A stretch of 54,243 nucleotides of DNA, from NCBI GenBank assembly GCA_022561775.1, contig JADFQO010000018.1, positions 1 through 54,243 on the forward strand, written 5' to 3'. The notes beneath the pieces are model-generated. The model ran no database searches. It was not told the origin of the DNA and saw nothing but the letters and a program-made list of their open reading frames with translations. The position numbers and the translations under genes are program-made. This DNA comes from Myxococcales bacterium. GTDB taxonomy: Bacteria; Myxococcota_A; UBA9160; SMWR01. This document shows positions 22,093-30,224 of this stretch, piece by piece; position 1 is the stretch's first letter, and every line of letters starts with the position of its first letter.

Positions 22093-25041
22093 TCAGAAGT
22101 TGACGGTCAGGGTGCCGCCGTAGGTTCGCGGATCGCCCACGAAGTAGATGCTCGTTCGGTTGAAGGTGCTGCCGTCGAAGGCGAAGGTCTTGTAGCTCTT
22201 GTTCGCGCAGTTGCGCACCCAGCCGGCGATTTCGAACCGGCCGCCGGGCGGCTGGTAGGAGAGTCTAAAATTGTGCAACCAGAAGGCGGGTTGCGCGACG
22301 GTGTGCTTCGGCAGGAACTTTAGGTTCTGGTTGTTCTCGATCCCGCGACCCTCCGTCGCGTCGTAGAAGGTCTCGTCGGTCCAGACCGCGTCGTAGCGCG
22401 CGGTGAGGGAGCCCCAGCGCCCGAGCGGAATTGTCTGCTCGCCGGTGAGGCTGACTTTGAACCGGGGAGAGTTGAGCAGGCTATTGCCGATGTTCTGGAG
22501 CTCCCGGTTGATGACAATCGTATCGCCCGGTATAGCGATTTCCTTCTGCTGCAGCTGCACGAAGTCGAGGAACTCGCTCTCGAGCCAACCGAAGCGGACG
22601 TTGGCGAACGCCCCGTACCACGGACGGACCACGGCGTCGATCTCGGCGCCGTACACCTCCGCATCGTTCGCATTGAGGATCACGAACTCCGGCTGGCCGC
22701 CCGCGAACTGCTGCGCGGTAAAGATCTGGTAGTTCTGATAGGAGTAGTAGAAGAACGAGAAGTCGAGCCCCACGCGTCCCTCGAACCAGCTCCCGCGCAG
22801 GCCGGTTTCGAAGGCGTCGATCGTCTCGGGCGTCGCGATCGAGACCCCTTGCTCCGCTGAGCTGGTGGCGTTGTAGGTCCCTGGCTTCCAGCCGCGCGTG
22901 TACTTCCAAAAGACGTGGGTGTCCTCGCGAAAGCGGTAGGTCAGACGGACGGTGCCCGTCGGGTCATGCCAGGTATCGTCCAGCAACTCGAGGCAGGTGT
23001 TCTCGCCCACAGGAGGTTTTTTGAGGCAATCCGTTGCTTCGAGCGCGAAGTCGAGCTTCTTCCGCTCCCAGTTGTAGCGGAAGCCGCCGTCGAGGCGGAA
23101 GTCGTCCCAGAACTCGAAGGCCAGGCTCGCGAAGCCCGCCGCGCTCCAAAGGTCCTGGGTGTAGTCGCGCACCCCCACCCCGAACGCAGAATCAGGGCCC
23201 AGATCGTTCGTGACCACCACGTCGAGCTGCTCGCGCAGGAACCAGCCACCGATGTCCCAGCGCACCCCAGCCTCGTCGCCGAGCTGGCCCTGGAGCCGGA
23301 GATCCTGCGTGAACTGCCAGCCATCGTCTTCGGTCCTGATCTGGAACAAGATCTCGGGCGAGAAGTCGAAGTCGATGTCGAGAAGGCGGTCGTAGCTGTC
23401 GAAGCCGGTGACCGAGGTGAGCTGCATCCCCAGGGGCAGCACGATCTCGCCCTTGAGGTAGCCCCCCCAGGTGTCGTTTGTCGTCTTTCCGGCATCTTCC
23501 TGACACTGGGTTCCGTTGAGAAGGTTCTTATCCGTGTCACTGCAGATGTTGAAGTCGCCCTCCCACGGCCTGGAGTCGAGGCCCCGGGCGAGCTCGTCCG
23601 CCAACTGGAGCTTCGCGATGTTGTTGTCTTCGCGGTTATCCGGCAGGAGGCAGTCCCCGTTTGGTGAACCGGGTTTACTCATGTTGCAGTCGGCCAGCTC
23701 CTCCAGGCGCGCCTGGATCTCCGGCGCGCGATAGCCATCACCTCGGTTGTTCTGCAATCCGCCCAGCACCCCGACGACGCGCTGGGTGCAACGGCCATCG
23801 CCCGCGCCGCCAGTGCTGTCGCAGTCCGAGTCAAAGCCAAAGCGGCAGGAGTTGCCCACGTTCTCGGGAGGCGCGACGCACAGGTCCGTCTGCCCGGGGA
23901 AGTTGCAGTTCTCGATTTTGCCGTCCGGGCAGTGGAACCCCGCCGTGCCGATGGACTGGCCCAGCCGGCTCAGCTCGTCGCGGCGGGAGCCGTGTGCGTT
24001 CAGCAGCCAGCTCATGTCCAGGGTGGGCTGGAAGAGCAGGGTTCCGCGCGCGGCCCAGTTGTCCACGTCGTTCACCCGGGACGGGAGGCCCGCCGGAATG
24101 TCGGAGAAGCCGCTGTTGACGAACCCGGGCTGGGCGACCGGCTCGCTACAAATCGACCAGGGTGGAATAGGTGTTCCGTCAGGATTATCAGGGCCCCCGT
24201 TTCCGTCAGAATATACAGCGCCCCCGGTATAGGTATTCTTCAGGCCCAGCACCCTCAGCTCTCCGGCTCTCGGGACCGCGTCCCGTTTGTCGAACGCCTT
24301 GGCGTTGCCGCAGCGGTTCTTCATGGTGCCGTCTCGCTCGGTGAAACGGAACGCGAAGCGAGCCGCAAGGATGTCCTCGTAGAGGGGAGCCTCGACGGCG
24401 CCCTCGAAGTCGCGGAGGTTGAAGTTGCCGAGCTCGGAGCGCAGGAAGGCGTCGAACTCGCCCGTCGGCTTGCGCGAGTAGATCTTGATCGCTCCGGCCG
24501 ACGCGTTGCGCGCCAGACCGGTCCCCTGGGGCCCGCGCAGCACGTTGACGGCCTCGACGTCGAAGAGGGTCGAGAGTTGGAGCGCCGGGGCGTTTCTCGC
24601 CACGTCGTCTTGATAGATGGCGACGGCACCGGTCGAGTTGGAGTTGAAGTCGTTGAGGCCGACGCCGCGGATGAAGAAGGTCGGCGACGTCGCGCCGTAC
24701 GTCACGATTTCCAGGTTGGGGGTGAAGGCTGCGATGTCAGCAATGCTCTGGACACCCAGCGCTGCAAGATCCTCGGCGCTGAAGCCGGTCACGGAGTCGG
24801 CGGCCTCGAAATCGCGCGTGGCCTCCGATTCCCCAGCGCGCACGACGAACTCTTCGATCCCCGAACGGGCAGAAGGCTTCGGTGCGACTCGCTCCGGTTC
24901 TTCTGCCCCTGCCAGCGCTGCGCCGAGAATCGCGACAGAGAAACCGAGCCCAATCAGAAGCGCACGCCGGCTCTGCGTGTCGTTGCGCTCCGTGGGGAGC
25001 GGTCCGAGCCCCGGCCCGTCTTCCGTGAAGCGATTCTTCAT
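22093..25041 (-). CDS. TonB-dependent outer-membrane receptor with cysteine-rich loops
   Basis: A 982-residue receptor. Residues about 23-46 form a signal peptide; the plug domain (about 60-190) has the hallmark VLRGPQGTGLARNASAGAIKI and TFFIRGVGLNDF; the barrel follows and ends in TLTVNF with a terminal Phe. It takes up large or scarce ligands across the outer membrane, powered by TonB. The unusual feature is 15 cysteines in all, most of them between about 23500 and 24320 on the DNA, in loops with the Asp/Gly-rich look of small disulfide-bonded modules (CRFGFDSDCDST, CSDTDKN...CQED). Such loops would face outside. It is divergent from the outer-membrane barrel gene that starts the TonB operon (110-base gap). 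ATG25041 follows an AAGGGG site. Confidence 0.93.
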   Translation of the reverse strand: MKNRFTEDGPGLGPLPTERNDTQSRRALLIGLGFSVAILGAALAGAEEPERVAPKPSARSGIEEFVVRAGESEATRDFEAADSVTGFSAEDLAALGVQSIADIAAFTPNLEIVTYGATSPTFFIRGVGLNDFNSNSTGAVAIYQDDVARNAPALQLSTLFDVEAVNVLRGPQGTGLARNASAGAIKIYSRKPTGEFDAFLRSELGNFNLRDFEGAVEAPLYEDILAARFAFRFTERDGTMKNRCGNAKAFDKRDAVPRAGELRVLGLKNTYTGGAVYSDGNGGPDNPDGTPIPPWSICSEPVAQPGFVNSGFSDIPAGLPSRVNDVDNWAARGTLLFQPTLDMSWLLNAHGSRRDELSRLGQSIGTAGFHCPDGKIENCNFPGQTDLCVAPPENVGNSCRFGFDSDCDSTGGAGDGRCTQRVVGVLGGLQNNRGDGYRAPEIQARLEELADCNMSKPGSPNGDCLLPDNREDNNIAKLQLADELARGLDSRPWEGDFNICSDTDKNLLNGTQCQEDAGKTTNDTWGGYLKGEIVLPLGMQLTSVTGFDSYDRLLDIDFDFSPEILFQIRTEDDGWQFTQDLRLQGQLGDEAGVRWDIGGWFLREQLDVVVTNDLGPDSAFGVGVRDYTQDLWSAAGFASLAFEFWDDFRLDGGFRYNWERKKLDFALEATDCLKKPPVGENTCLELLDDTWHDPTGTVRLTYRFREDTHVFWKYTRGWKPGTYNATSSAEQGVSIATPETIDAFETGLRGSWFEGRVGLDFSFFYYSYQNYQIFTAQQFAGGQPEFVILNANDAEVYGAEIDAVVRPWYGAFANVRFGWLESEFLDFVQLQQKEIAIPGDTIVINRELQNIGNSLLNSPRFKVSLTGEQTIPLGRWGSLTARYDAVWTDETFYDATEGRGIENNQNLKFLPKHTVAQPAFWLHNFRLSYQPPGGRFEIAGWVRNCANKSYKTFAFDGSTFNRTSIYFVGDPRTYGGTLTVNF

Positions 25042-25134
25042 CCCGTCACTTCTGCCCCTTCACTTCTGGCCAGCCGCCCAAACCGGAAGATCTGAATGCC
25101 CCACTCGGGAGGACGAAGCGGGCCATCCAACTGT

Positions 25135-25140
25135 GATAAT
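25135..25140 (+). promoter_or_regulatory. Possible extended -10 promoter element
   Basis: TGTGATAAT ends at 25140, like an extended -10 box, eleven bases before the ATG at 25152. A start of transcription here would leave an almost leaderless message. No good -35 hexamer is visible. Confidence 0.3.
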
Positions 25141-25151
25141 ACTGTGGGGCC

Positions 25152-26225
25152 ATGCGAAGAGGGGTAAGTTTCGTCCTGATGCTTGGCGCGATCGTCGCGT
25201 TCCAGGCGCTGTTTCCGATCGCTTCGCTCGCGACCGACGGCAGCGACCCACAGGAGCCCGCCAAGCAGGCGGGAGAGGACCGCTGGGTTCCCTCGCTGGC
25301 GATCACCAGCGGAATCACCATCCAGAAGCAGCAGGGGCTCGCAGACTCCGTCCTCTTCGAGGACATCAATTCCAATCCCAGTCCCGTACGCCTTCGAGGC
25401 TTCGTCAACGGCGACGACCTCGCCGTCTCTCCCTTCGTCGGCGGCACCCTGGAGCTGATGACTCCGGCGCTCCCGATCCCGACGAGACCGAGACTGTTCG
25501 TGAGCGGCGAGATCCTGCCCACGTTTGCTTCCGACCGCGAACTCGCGATCGAGGGGGATCCCGACTGCGTCCGCGGCCCGCAACCCGATGACCCGTGCGC
25601 GAGAGACGAGGACGGGTCGCGCAGGACTGCCTTCAGTGAGACTTCCGCCAACGGCGTGGGCAGCAGCACGAGCGCGCAGATCGACACCCTCGTCTTCGGC
25701 GCGAGCCTGGGCGTGGCCTTCCCGCTAAAGGTCGGAAAGCGCCAGCTCCGGATCAAGCCCTCCGTCGGCTGGATCCACTACAAGGTCGAGACCAATGGAC
25801 TGGTGGTCGATGCGGCCTGCGACACGTTCGACACGCCCATGGGGCCCGAGAACCGCTGTACGGACGTCACGTTGGTACCGGGCGATCCGCCGGAACCCGG
25901 CTTCCTGCGCGAGACGATCCTCACGGCCAGTAAATCCCGGAGGTTCAACGGAATCGGCCCGGGACTCGACATCGAGATGGATACGGGTCGATACGGTCCG
26001 CTCGGCGTTTCGCTGTTCATGGGCGCGCGCGCTTACGCTGTTCTGGGCGATCGGACGATCTCCTTCGGCGCCACCGAGAGCTTCACCGACCAGATTTCCG
26101 ATCCCGTGAATACCCCACCTCCAGTGACGGATGTCGCCGTCGGACGGTTCGAGGTCGAAGTCGACCCATGGATCTACCGAGCGCACGTGGGGATCCGCTT
26201 CCGGTGGCTGGGCAGCCGGGAATAG
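25152..26225 (+). CDS. Outer-membrane beta-barrel-like protein of the TonB locus
   Basis: A 357-residue exported protein. Residues 1-28 are a signal peptide (VSFVLMLGAIVAFQALFPIASLA). The mature part alternates hydrophobic and polar residues as in a beta-barrel (LEDINSNPSPVRLRGFV, VSPFVGGTLELM, LRIKPSVGWIHYKVE, RAHVGIRFRWLG). Four cysteines form two close pairs, DC...PC near residues 137-148 and AC...RC near 222-236, probably in extracellular loops, echoing the cysteine-rich receptor next to it. It is the first gene of the operon that continues with DUF3450, TtpC, ExbB, ExbD and TonB. Its stop lies in the first unit of a 21-bp tandem repeat. Function unknown; it may assist or diversify the receptor. 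Confidence 0.8.
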   Translation: MRRGVSFVLMLGAIVAFQALFPIASLATDGSDPQEPAKQAGEDRWVPSLAITSGITIQKQQGLADSVLFEDINSNPSPVRLRGFVNGDDLAVSPFVGGTLELMTPALPIPTRPRLFVSGEILPTFASDRELAIEGDPDCVRGPQPDDPCARDEDGSRRTAFSETSANGVGSSTSAQIDTLVFGASLGVAFPLKVGKRQLRIKPSVGWIHYKVETNGLVVDAACDTFDTPMGPENRCTDVTLVPGDPPEPGFLRETILTASKSRRFNGIGPGLDIEMDTGRYGPLGVSLFMGARAYAVLGDRTISFGATESFTDQISDPVNTPPPVTDVAVGRFEVEVDPWIYRAHVGIRFRWLGSRE

Positions 26226-26333
26226 ACGCTGGGAAACCGGGAATAGACGCTGGGAAACCGGGAATAGACGCTGGGAAACCGGGAATAGACGTTGGGAAGC
26301 CGGGAATAGACGTTGGGAAGCCGGGAACAGGCG
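26218..26333. repeat. 21-bp tandem repeat array
   Basis: Five full units and one partial unit of GGGAATAGACGCTGGGAAAC plus C. Units 1-3 are identical; units 4-5 carry the same CGTTGGGAAGC change. The barrel gene stops in the first unit (TAG 26223-26225), and the next gene's start is about 90 bases after the array. It separates the barrel gene from the TonB-system genes. Confidence 0.9.
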
Positions 26334-26426
26334 AGCGCAGCGAGGTTTCATCCCTCTCCGTAGCGGTTTTGTGGCAAAATTTGGGACCTCGTGTTGGATG
26401 CCGTTCGATTCTCTGAGGAGGTCTCG

Positions 26427-27245
26427 ATGGGATGGGTAAAGCGCGTGCTCGCGGGCGCAATCGGCGCCATCTGGATCCTCCCCGGCGCGACAGCGTTCGC
26501 CCAGCAGGACCCGTCCGCGGACGCGGAAATGCCGGCCATGAAGAAGGCGCTCGGCGGCCTGTTCGACGCGCGCTCGGAGGGGAACGACGCATCGGCGGCG
26601 GTTCAGAAGCACATCGATGAACTCAGCGACCAGACCGACGCGCTGCTGGCGAAGTACCGGACGGTGCTGAAGCAGATCGATTCGATCCGCATCTACAATC
26701 ACCAATTGCGCGAGCTGATCACCTCCCAGGAAGAGGAGCTCGCCTCGCTGCAAGACCAGCTCGACCGCGTCGAGGTGGTCGGTCGCAGCGTCACGCCGTT
26801 GATGCTGCGGATGATCGACGCGCTCGACGCCACGGTCGCGCTCGACCTGCCCTATCTGATCGAAGAGCGCACGCAGCGGATCGCGGATCTGCGGAAGCTG
26901 ATGACCCGCGCGGCCGTGACGAGCGCGGAGAAGTACCGGCTCATCATGGAGGCGTACCAGACGGAGAACGAGTACGGCCGGACCATCGAGGCGTACCGCT
27001 CGACACTCAAGCGCGGCGATCGCGACATCAAGGTGGACTTCCTCCGCTTCGGCCGCATCGCACTCGTCTACCAGACGCTGGACGGCATGGAAGCGGGTGT
27101 GTGGAACCAGGTGAAGAAGACCTGGGAGCCGCTCGACGCGAGCTACCGCACGGCGATCCGCGAGGGTCTGCGCATCGCGCGCAAGCAGGCGGCGCCGGAC
27201 CTGATCCGGCTGCCGTTGCTGGTGCCGGGAGGGGGGACGAGCTGA
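26427..27245 (+). CDS. DUF3450 protein of a TonB2-type system
   Basis: A 272-residue periplasmic protein. Residues 1-24 are a signal peptide ending in AFA; residues about 50-115 are a coiled coil (IDELSDQTDALLAKY to QDQLDRVE), then a helical domain with VTPLMLRMIDALDATVALDLPYL and the ending GLRIARKQAAPDLIRLPL, the DUF3450 pattern. DUF3450 genes regularly precede ttpC-exbB-exbD-tonB and are thought to contact the TonB energy-transfer complex. ATG26427 follows GAGGAGG. The stop overlaps the ttpC-like start by one base (TGATG), which shows one operon. Confidence 0.92.
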   Translation: MGWVKRVLAGAIGAIWILPGATAFAQQDPSADAEMPAMKKALGGLFDARSEGNDASAAVQKHIDELSDQTDALLAKYRTVLKQIDSIRIYNHQLRELITSQEEELASLQDQLDRVEVVGRSVTPLMLRMIDALDATVALDLPYLIEERTQRIADLRKLMTRAAVTSAEKYRLIMEAYQTENEYGRTIEAYRSTLKRGDRDIKVDFLRFGRIALVYQTLDGMEAGVWNQVKKTWEPLDASYRTAIREGLRIARKQAAPDLIRLPLLVPGGGTS

Positions 27246-28684
27246 TGCGCGGCTTCCTCGCGATCGTCGTGCTGATCGGGGCCCAGTGGGCGGCGCCGGC
27301 GCTCGCCCAAGAGACGGCCTCGCAGCTGCAGCCGGCGGCGACACGGGAACCCGCGGCGGAAGCCGCCGCACCGCTGACGCCGCTTCCCGCGCCGCCCCAG
27401 CCGAAGTCGCTGGACCAGCTGCTCGAGATGGTGCGCGACGGCTTCGAGGCGGAGCGCGCAGCGGACCAACGCCGCGAAGGGGAGTTTGAACGAAACAAAG
27501 AGGACCAGGAACGCCTGCTGAATGAGGCGCTCGCGACACTCGCAAGCGAAGAGGCGGCCAGCCAGCGGCTGGAGGTCCGCTACAACGAGAACGAGCTCGA
27601 GATCGGCACCGCCGAGGAGCGGATGACCGAGCGCCTCGGCGAGCTGGGCGAACTCTTCGGCGTGGTGCGGCAGGTGGCAACCGATCTGGGCGCCCAGACC
27701 TGGGACTCGCTCACGAGTTCCGAAGGCGGGTCGCACCGGGAGCTTCTCGATCGTCTGGGTCGCAGCAACGAGCTGCCCTCTACCGAGGACCTCGAGATGC
27801 TCTGGTTGGAGCTGCAGCGGGAGATCACCAAGCAGGGCAAGGTGGTGCGCTACCGCACGACGGTGCTCACCACCGAAGGGTCGCAGGCGGAGCGCGAGGT
27901 CATTCGCGCGGGCCCGTTCAGCGCGATTTCCGATGGCCGCTACCTGCTGTGGGAGCCCGAAGACCAGCAACTGCGTGAACTACAACGCCAGCCGCCGTCT
28001 CGTCACCTCGATACCGTTGCCTCGTTCGAGAACGCCACCACCGTCTATGCGAAGCTCGCGGTGGACCCGTCGCGGGGCGGGCTGCTCGAGATGCTGATCG
28101 ACACGCCGACCCCCAAGGAGCGCATCCAGCAGGGCGGCTACGTCGGCTACGTGATCATCACCCTGGGCGTCGTGGCGCTGGCGGTGGGGCTGTGGCGTTG
28201 GGTGCTGATCGCGGTGACGAGCCGCAAGGTGGCCGCCCAGCGCAAGAGCGCGCGGGCCGACCCCGGGAATCCCCTCGGCCGCATCCTCGGCGTCGCCGAG
28301 CAGAACCGGGACGCCGACACCGAGACACTCGAGCTCAAGCTCGACGAGGTGGTGCTGCGGGAATCGTCGCAGCTGGAGAACTTCCTGTGGTTGGTGAAGA
28401 CCGTGTCGGTGGTTGCGCCGCTGCTCGGGCTGCTGGGCACCGTGACCGGCATGATTCAGACGTTCCAGGCCATCACCCTCTTCGGTGCGGGAGATCCGAA
28501 GATGATGGCGGGCGGCATCTCGGAGGCGCTGGTGACGACGATGTTAGGTCTGACGGTGGCGATCCCGCTGGTGCTGCTGTCGGACACGCTGGCGAACAGC
28601 ACCCGGAAGGTGATCGACATTCTGGACGAGCAGAGCGCCGGGCTGATCGCGATGCGCTCCGAGCAGGGCGATGTGGGAGATTGA
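27245..28684 (+). CDS. ttpC: TtpC-like MotA/TolQ/ExbB family protein with periplasmic coiled coil
   Basis: A 479-residue inner-membrane protein. After a signal peptide (about residues 1-22) comes a long periplasmic part with a coiled coil (about 60-120), then three membrane segments: GGYVGYVIITLGVVALAVGLW at about 298-318, the TolQ/ExbB core VSVVAPLLGLLGTVTGMIQTF at about 387-410 and VTTMLGLTVAIPLVLLSD at about 425-445. The core is the proton-channel domain of ExbB. In Vibrio, TtpC is an ExbB-like third partner needed by the TonB2 complex. It overlaps exbB by 14 bases. Confidence 0.92.
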   Translation: MRGFLAIVVLIGAQWAAPALAQETASQLQPAATREPAAEAAAPLTPLPAPPQPKSLDQLLEMVRDGFEAERAADQRREGEFERNKEDQERLLNEALATLASEEAASQRLEVRYNENELEIGTAEERMTERLGELGELFGVVRQVATDLGAQTWDSLTSSEGGSHRELLDRLGRSNELPSTEDLEMLWLELQREITKQGKVVRYRTTVLTTEGSQAEREVIRAGPFSAISDGRYLLWEPEDQQLRELQRQPPSRHLDTVASFENATTVYAKLAVDPSRGGLLEMLIDTPTPKERIQQGGYVGYVIITLGVVALAVGLWRWVLIAVTSRKVAAQRKSARADPGNPLGRILGVAEQNRDADTETLELKLDEVVLRESSQLENFLWLVKTVSVVAPLLGLLGTVTGMIQTFQAITLFGAGDPKMMAGGISEALVTTMLGLTVAIPLVLLSDTLANSTRKVIDILDEQSAGLIAMRSEQGDVGD

Positions 28685-29195
28685 AACCTTCGCGGTAGTC
28701 CGCGCATTCATCGAGCAGGGCGGCAACGTCCTGCTCGTGATCGCCTTCGTGACGGCCGTGATGTGGACGCTGATCCTCGAGCGCTTCTGGTACTTCCGCA
28801 CGGGTTATCGGCGGGAGGCGAAGCGGATCCAGGCGATCTGGGATGCGCGCGCGGACCCCTCTTCCTGGAACTCCAGGCAGATCCGGCGGGTGCTGATCTC
28901 CGATATGACCGCGGGCCTGAATTGGGGCCTGGGAATGATCGGGACGCTAGTGGCACTGTGCCCGATGCTGGGTCTGCTGGGGACGGTTACGGGCATGATC
29001 GAGGTGTTCGACGTGATGGCCGCGGGCGGCGGGAACACGCGGGGCATGGCGGCGGGCGTATCGAAGGCGACGCTGCCAACCATGGCGGGGATGGTGGCGG
29101 CGATCTCGGGGATGCTGTTCCACATCCAGCTCGAGCGTTTCGCAGAGGACGCGTCCGAGCGCGTGGCGGCCCATCTCCAACTACACCCGGAGTAA
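28671..29195 (+). CDS. exbB: ExbB-like proton-channel protein
   Basis: A 174-residue inner-membrane protein with three membrane segments: VLLVIAFVTAVMWTLILERFWYF (by parts), then the conserved MIGTLVALCPMLGLLGTVTGMIEVFDVM and TLPTMAGMVAAISGMLFHIQL. This is the shorter ExbB of the TonB2 type. With ExbD it uses the proton gradient to drive TonB. It starts inside the end of the ttpC-like gene and is followed by exbD after seven bases, so synthesis is coupled. Confidence 0.95.
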   Translation: MWEIETFAVVRAFIEQGGNVLLVIAFVTAVMWTLILERFWYFRTGYRREAKRIQAIWDARADPSSWNSRQIRRVLISDMTAGLNWGLGMIGTLVALCPMLGLLGTVTGMIEVFDVMAAGGGNTRGMAAGVSKATLPTMAGMVAAISGMLFHIQLERFAEDASERVAAHLQLHPE

Positions 29196-29202
29196 GCAAG
29201 AC

Positions 29203-29607
29203 ATGCGACGCAGACGAGATCGGAGGAAGAGCGGGAGCGAGGTGAACCTGACGCCGATGTTGGACGTGGTCTTCATCATGTTGATCTTCTTCATCGTCAC
29301 GGCGTCGTTCGTGAAGGAGTCGGGGATCGAGATCAGCCGTCCGGGGGCGTCGACGGCGGTGCGGAAGGAAAAGGGCAATATCCTGATCGCGATCAGCGCG
29401 AACGATCAGATCTGGATGAACCGCCGCCAGGTGGATCCGCGGGCACTGCGCGCGAACATCGAGCGGGCGCACGCCGAAAACCCGCAGGGCGCGGTGATCA
29501 TTCAGGCCGACAAGGAGGCGAAGACGGGGTTGCTCGTCAAGGTGATGGATGCAGCCCGTGCCGCAGGCGTGAAGAGCATCTCGCTCGCCGCCGAGATCGT
29601 GAAGTGA
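29203..29607 (+). CDS. exbD: ExbD/TolR-family protein
   Basis: A 134-residue protein with a basic cytoplasmic N-terminus (MRRRRDRRKSG), a single membrane helix and a periplasmic domain. The essential membrane Asp is Asp21 in the family motif NLTPMLDVVFIMLIFFIVTA (by parts), matching Asp25 of E. coli ExbD. The periplasmic domain has the usual VIIQADKEAKTGLLVKVMDAARAAG region. Its stop is followed directly by the tonB ATG. Confidence 0.95.
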   Translation: MRRRRDRRKSGSEVNLTPMLDVVFIMLIFFIVTASFVKESGIEISRPGASTAVRKEKGNILIAISANDQIWMNRRQVDPRALRANIERAHAENPQGAVIIQADKEAKTGLLVKVMDAARAAGVKSISLAAEIVK

Positions 29608-30210
29608 ATGCGTCTGCGTCTCCCCATCGCCGTCGCTCTGGCCTGCGTCGTGACCTTCGGCCTCTTTTGGGCCATGCAGGCGTTGATCGGCGCGAGCGGA
29701 GAGCTGAAGGAGGGGAGGTCGGCAGCGAGCATCGAGTTCGTCCGGCTGAAGCTCGACCGCACGCCCGAACTGAAGAAGCGCGAGCCTCCCAAGCGGGAAA
29801 AGCCCGAGCAGCAGCCGCCACCGCCTGAAATAAACCTCGCAGAGAACATCAATCCAAATGACGCCGTCGGTGAGATCCTGCCGATGGTGGACACGGCGGT
29901 CGAACTGGAGAAGGCCACGAGCCTCGGCGCGGGCGGCGGCGACCGCGACATCGTGCCGCTGGTTCGGATCGACCCCCAGTACCCGCCCCAGGCAAAGCAG
30001 CGCCGGATCGAGGGCTGGGTGGACATCGAGTTTACCATCAGCCCAGCGGGGACGGTCGACAACGCGAAGGTCATTGAGGCGCATCCTCGCACCGTGTTCG
30101 AGCAGTCGGCACTGCGCGCGATTCGCCGCTGGCGCTACAACGCCAAGGTCGTAGACGGTGTCGCCGTGGCACGACACGGTGTCCTCGTGCGGATTCGCTT
30201 CGAACTGTAG
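29608..30210 (+). CDS. tonB: TonB energy-transducing protein
   Basis: A 200-residue protein: membrane anchor at about residues 5-27, a short Pro/Lys/Glu-rich spacer (about 52-75), and a TonB C-terminal domain (about 118-200) with YPPQAKQRRIEGWV, FTISPAGTVDNAKVIEAHP and FEQSALRAIRRWRYNAKV. The spacer is shorter than in E. coli TonB, as in TonB2 proteins. The TonB C-terminus pairs with the TonB box of receptors such as the one at 22093-25041. ATG29608 follows exbD without a gap. Confidence 0.95.
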   Translation: MRLRLPIAVALACVVTFGLFWAMQALIGASGELKEGRSAASIEFVRLKLDRTPELKKREPPKREKPEQQPPPPEINLAENINPNDAVGEILPMVDTAVELEKATSLGAGGGDRDIVPLVRIDPQYPPQAKQRRIEGWVDIEFTISPAGTVDNAKVIEAHPRTVFEQSALRAIRRWRYNAKVVDGVAVARHGVLVRIRFEL

Positions 30211-30224
30211 GGAGCCTGAAGGCC

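Noticed and set aside
26131..26439. Open frame encoding repeated Gly-Asn-Arg-Arg-Trp-Glu-Thr peptides
   Set aside because: It exists only because the 21-bp repeat is a multiple of three; there is no ribosome site or signal for it.
25725..27680. Minus-strand open frame of 651 codons across the barrel, DUF3450 and ttpC genes
   Set aside because: It crosses three well-supported genes and a tandem repeat, and has the Arg/Ala/Pro-rich composition of a shadow frame.
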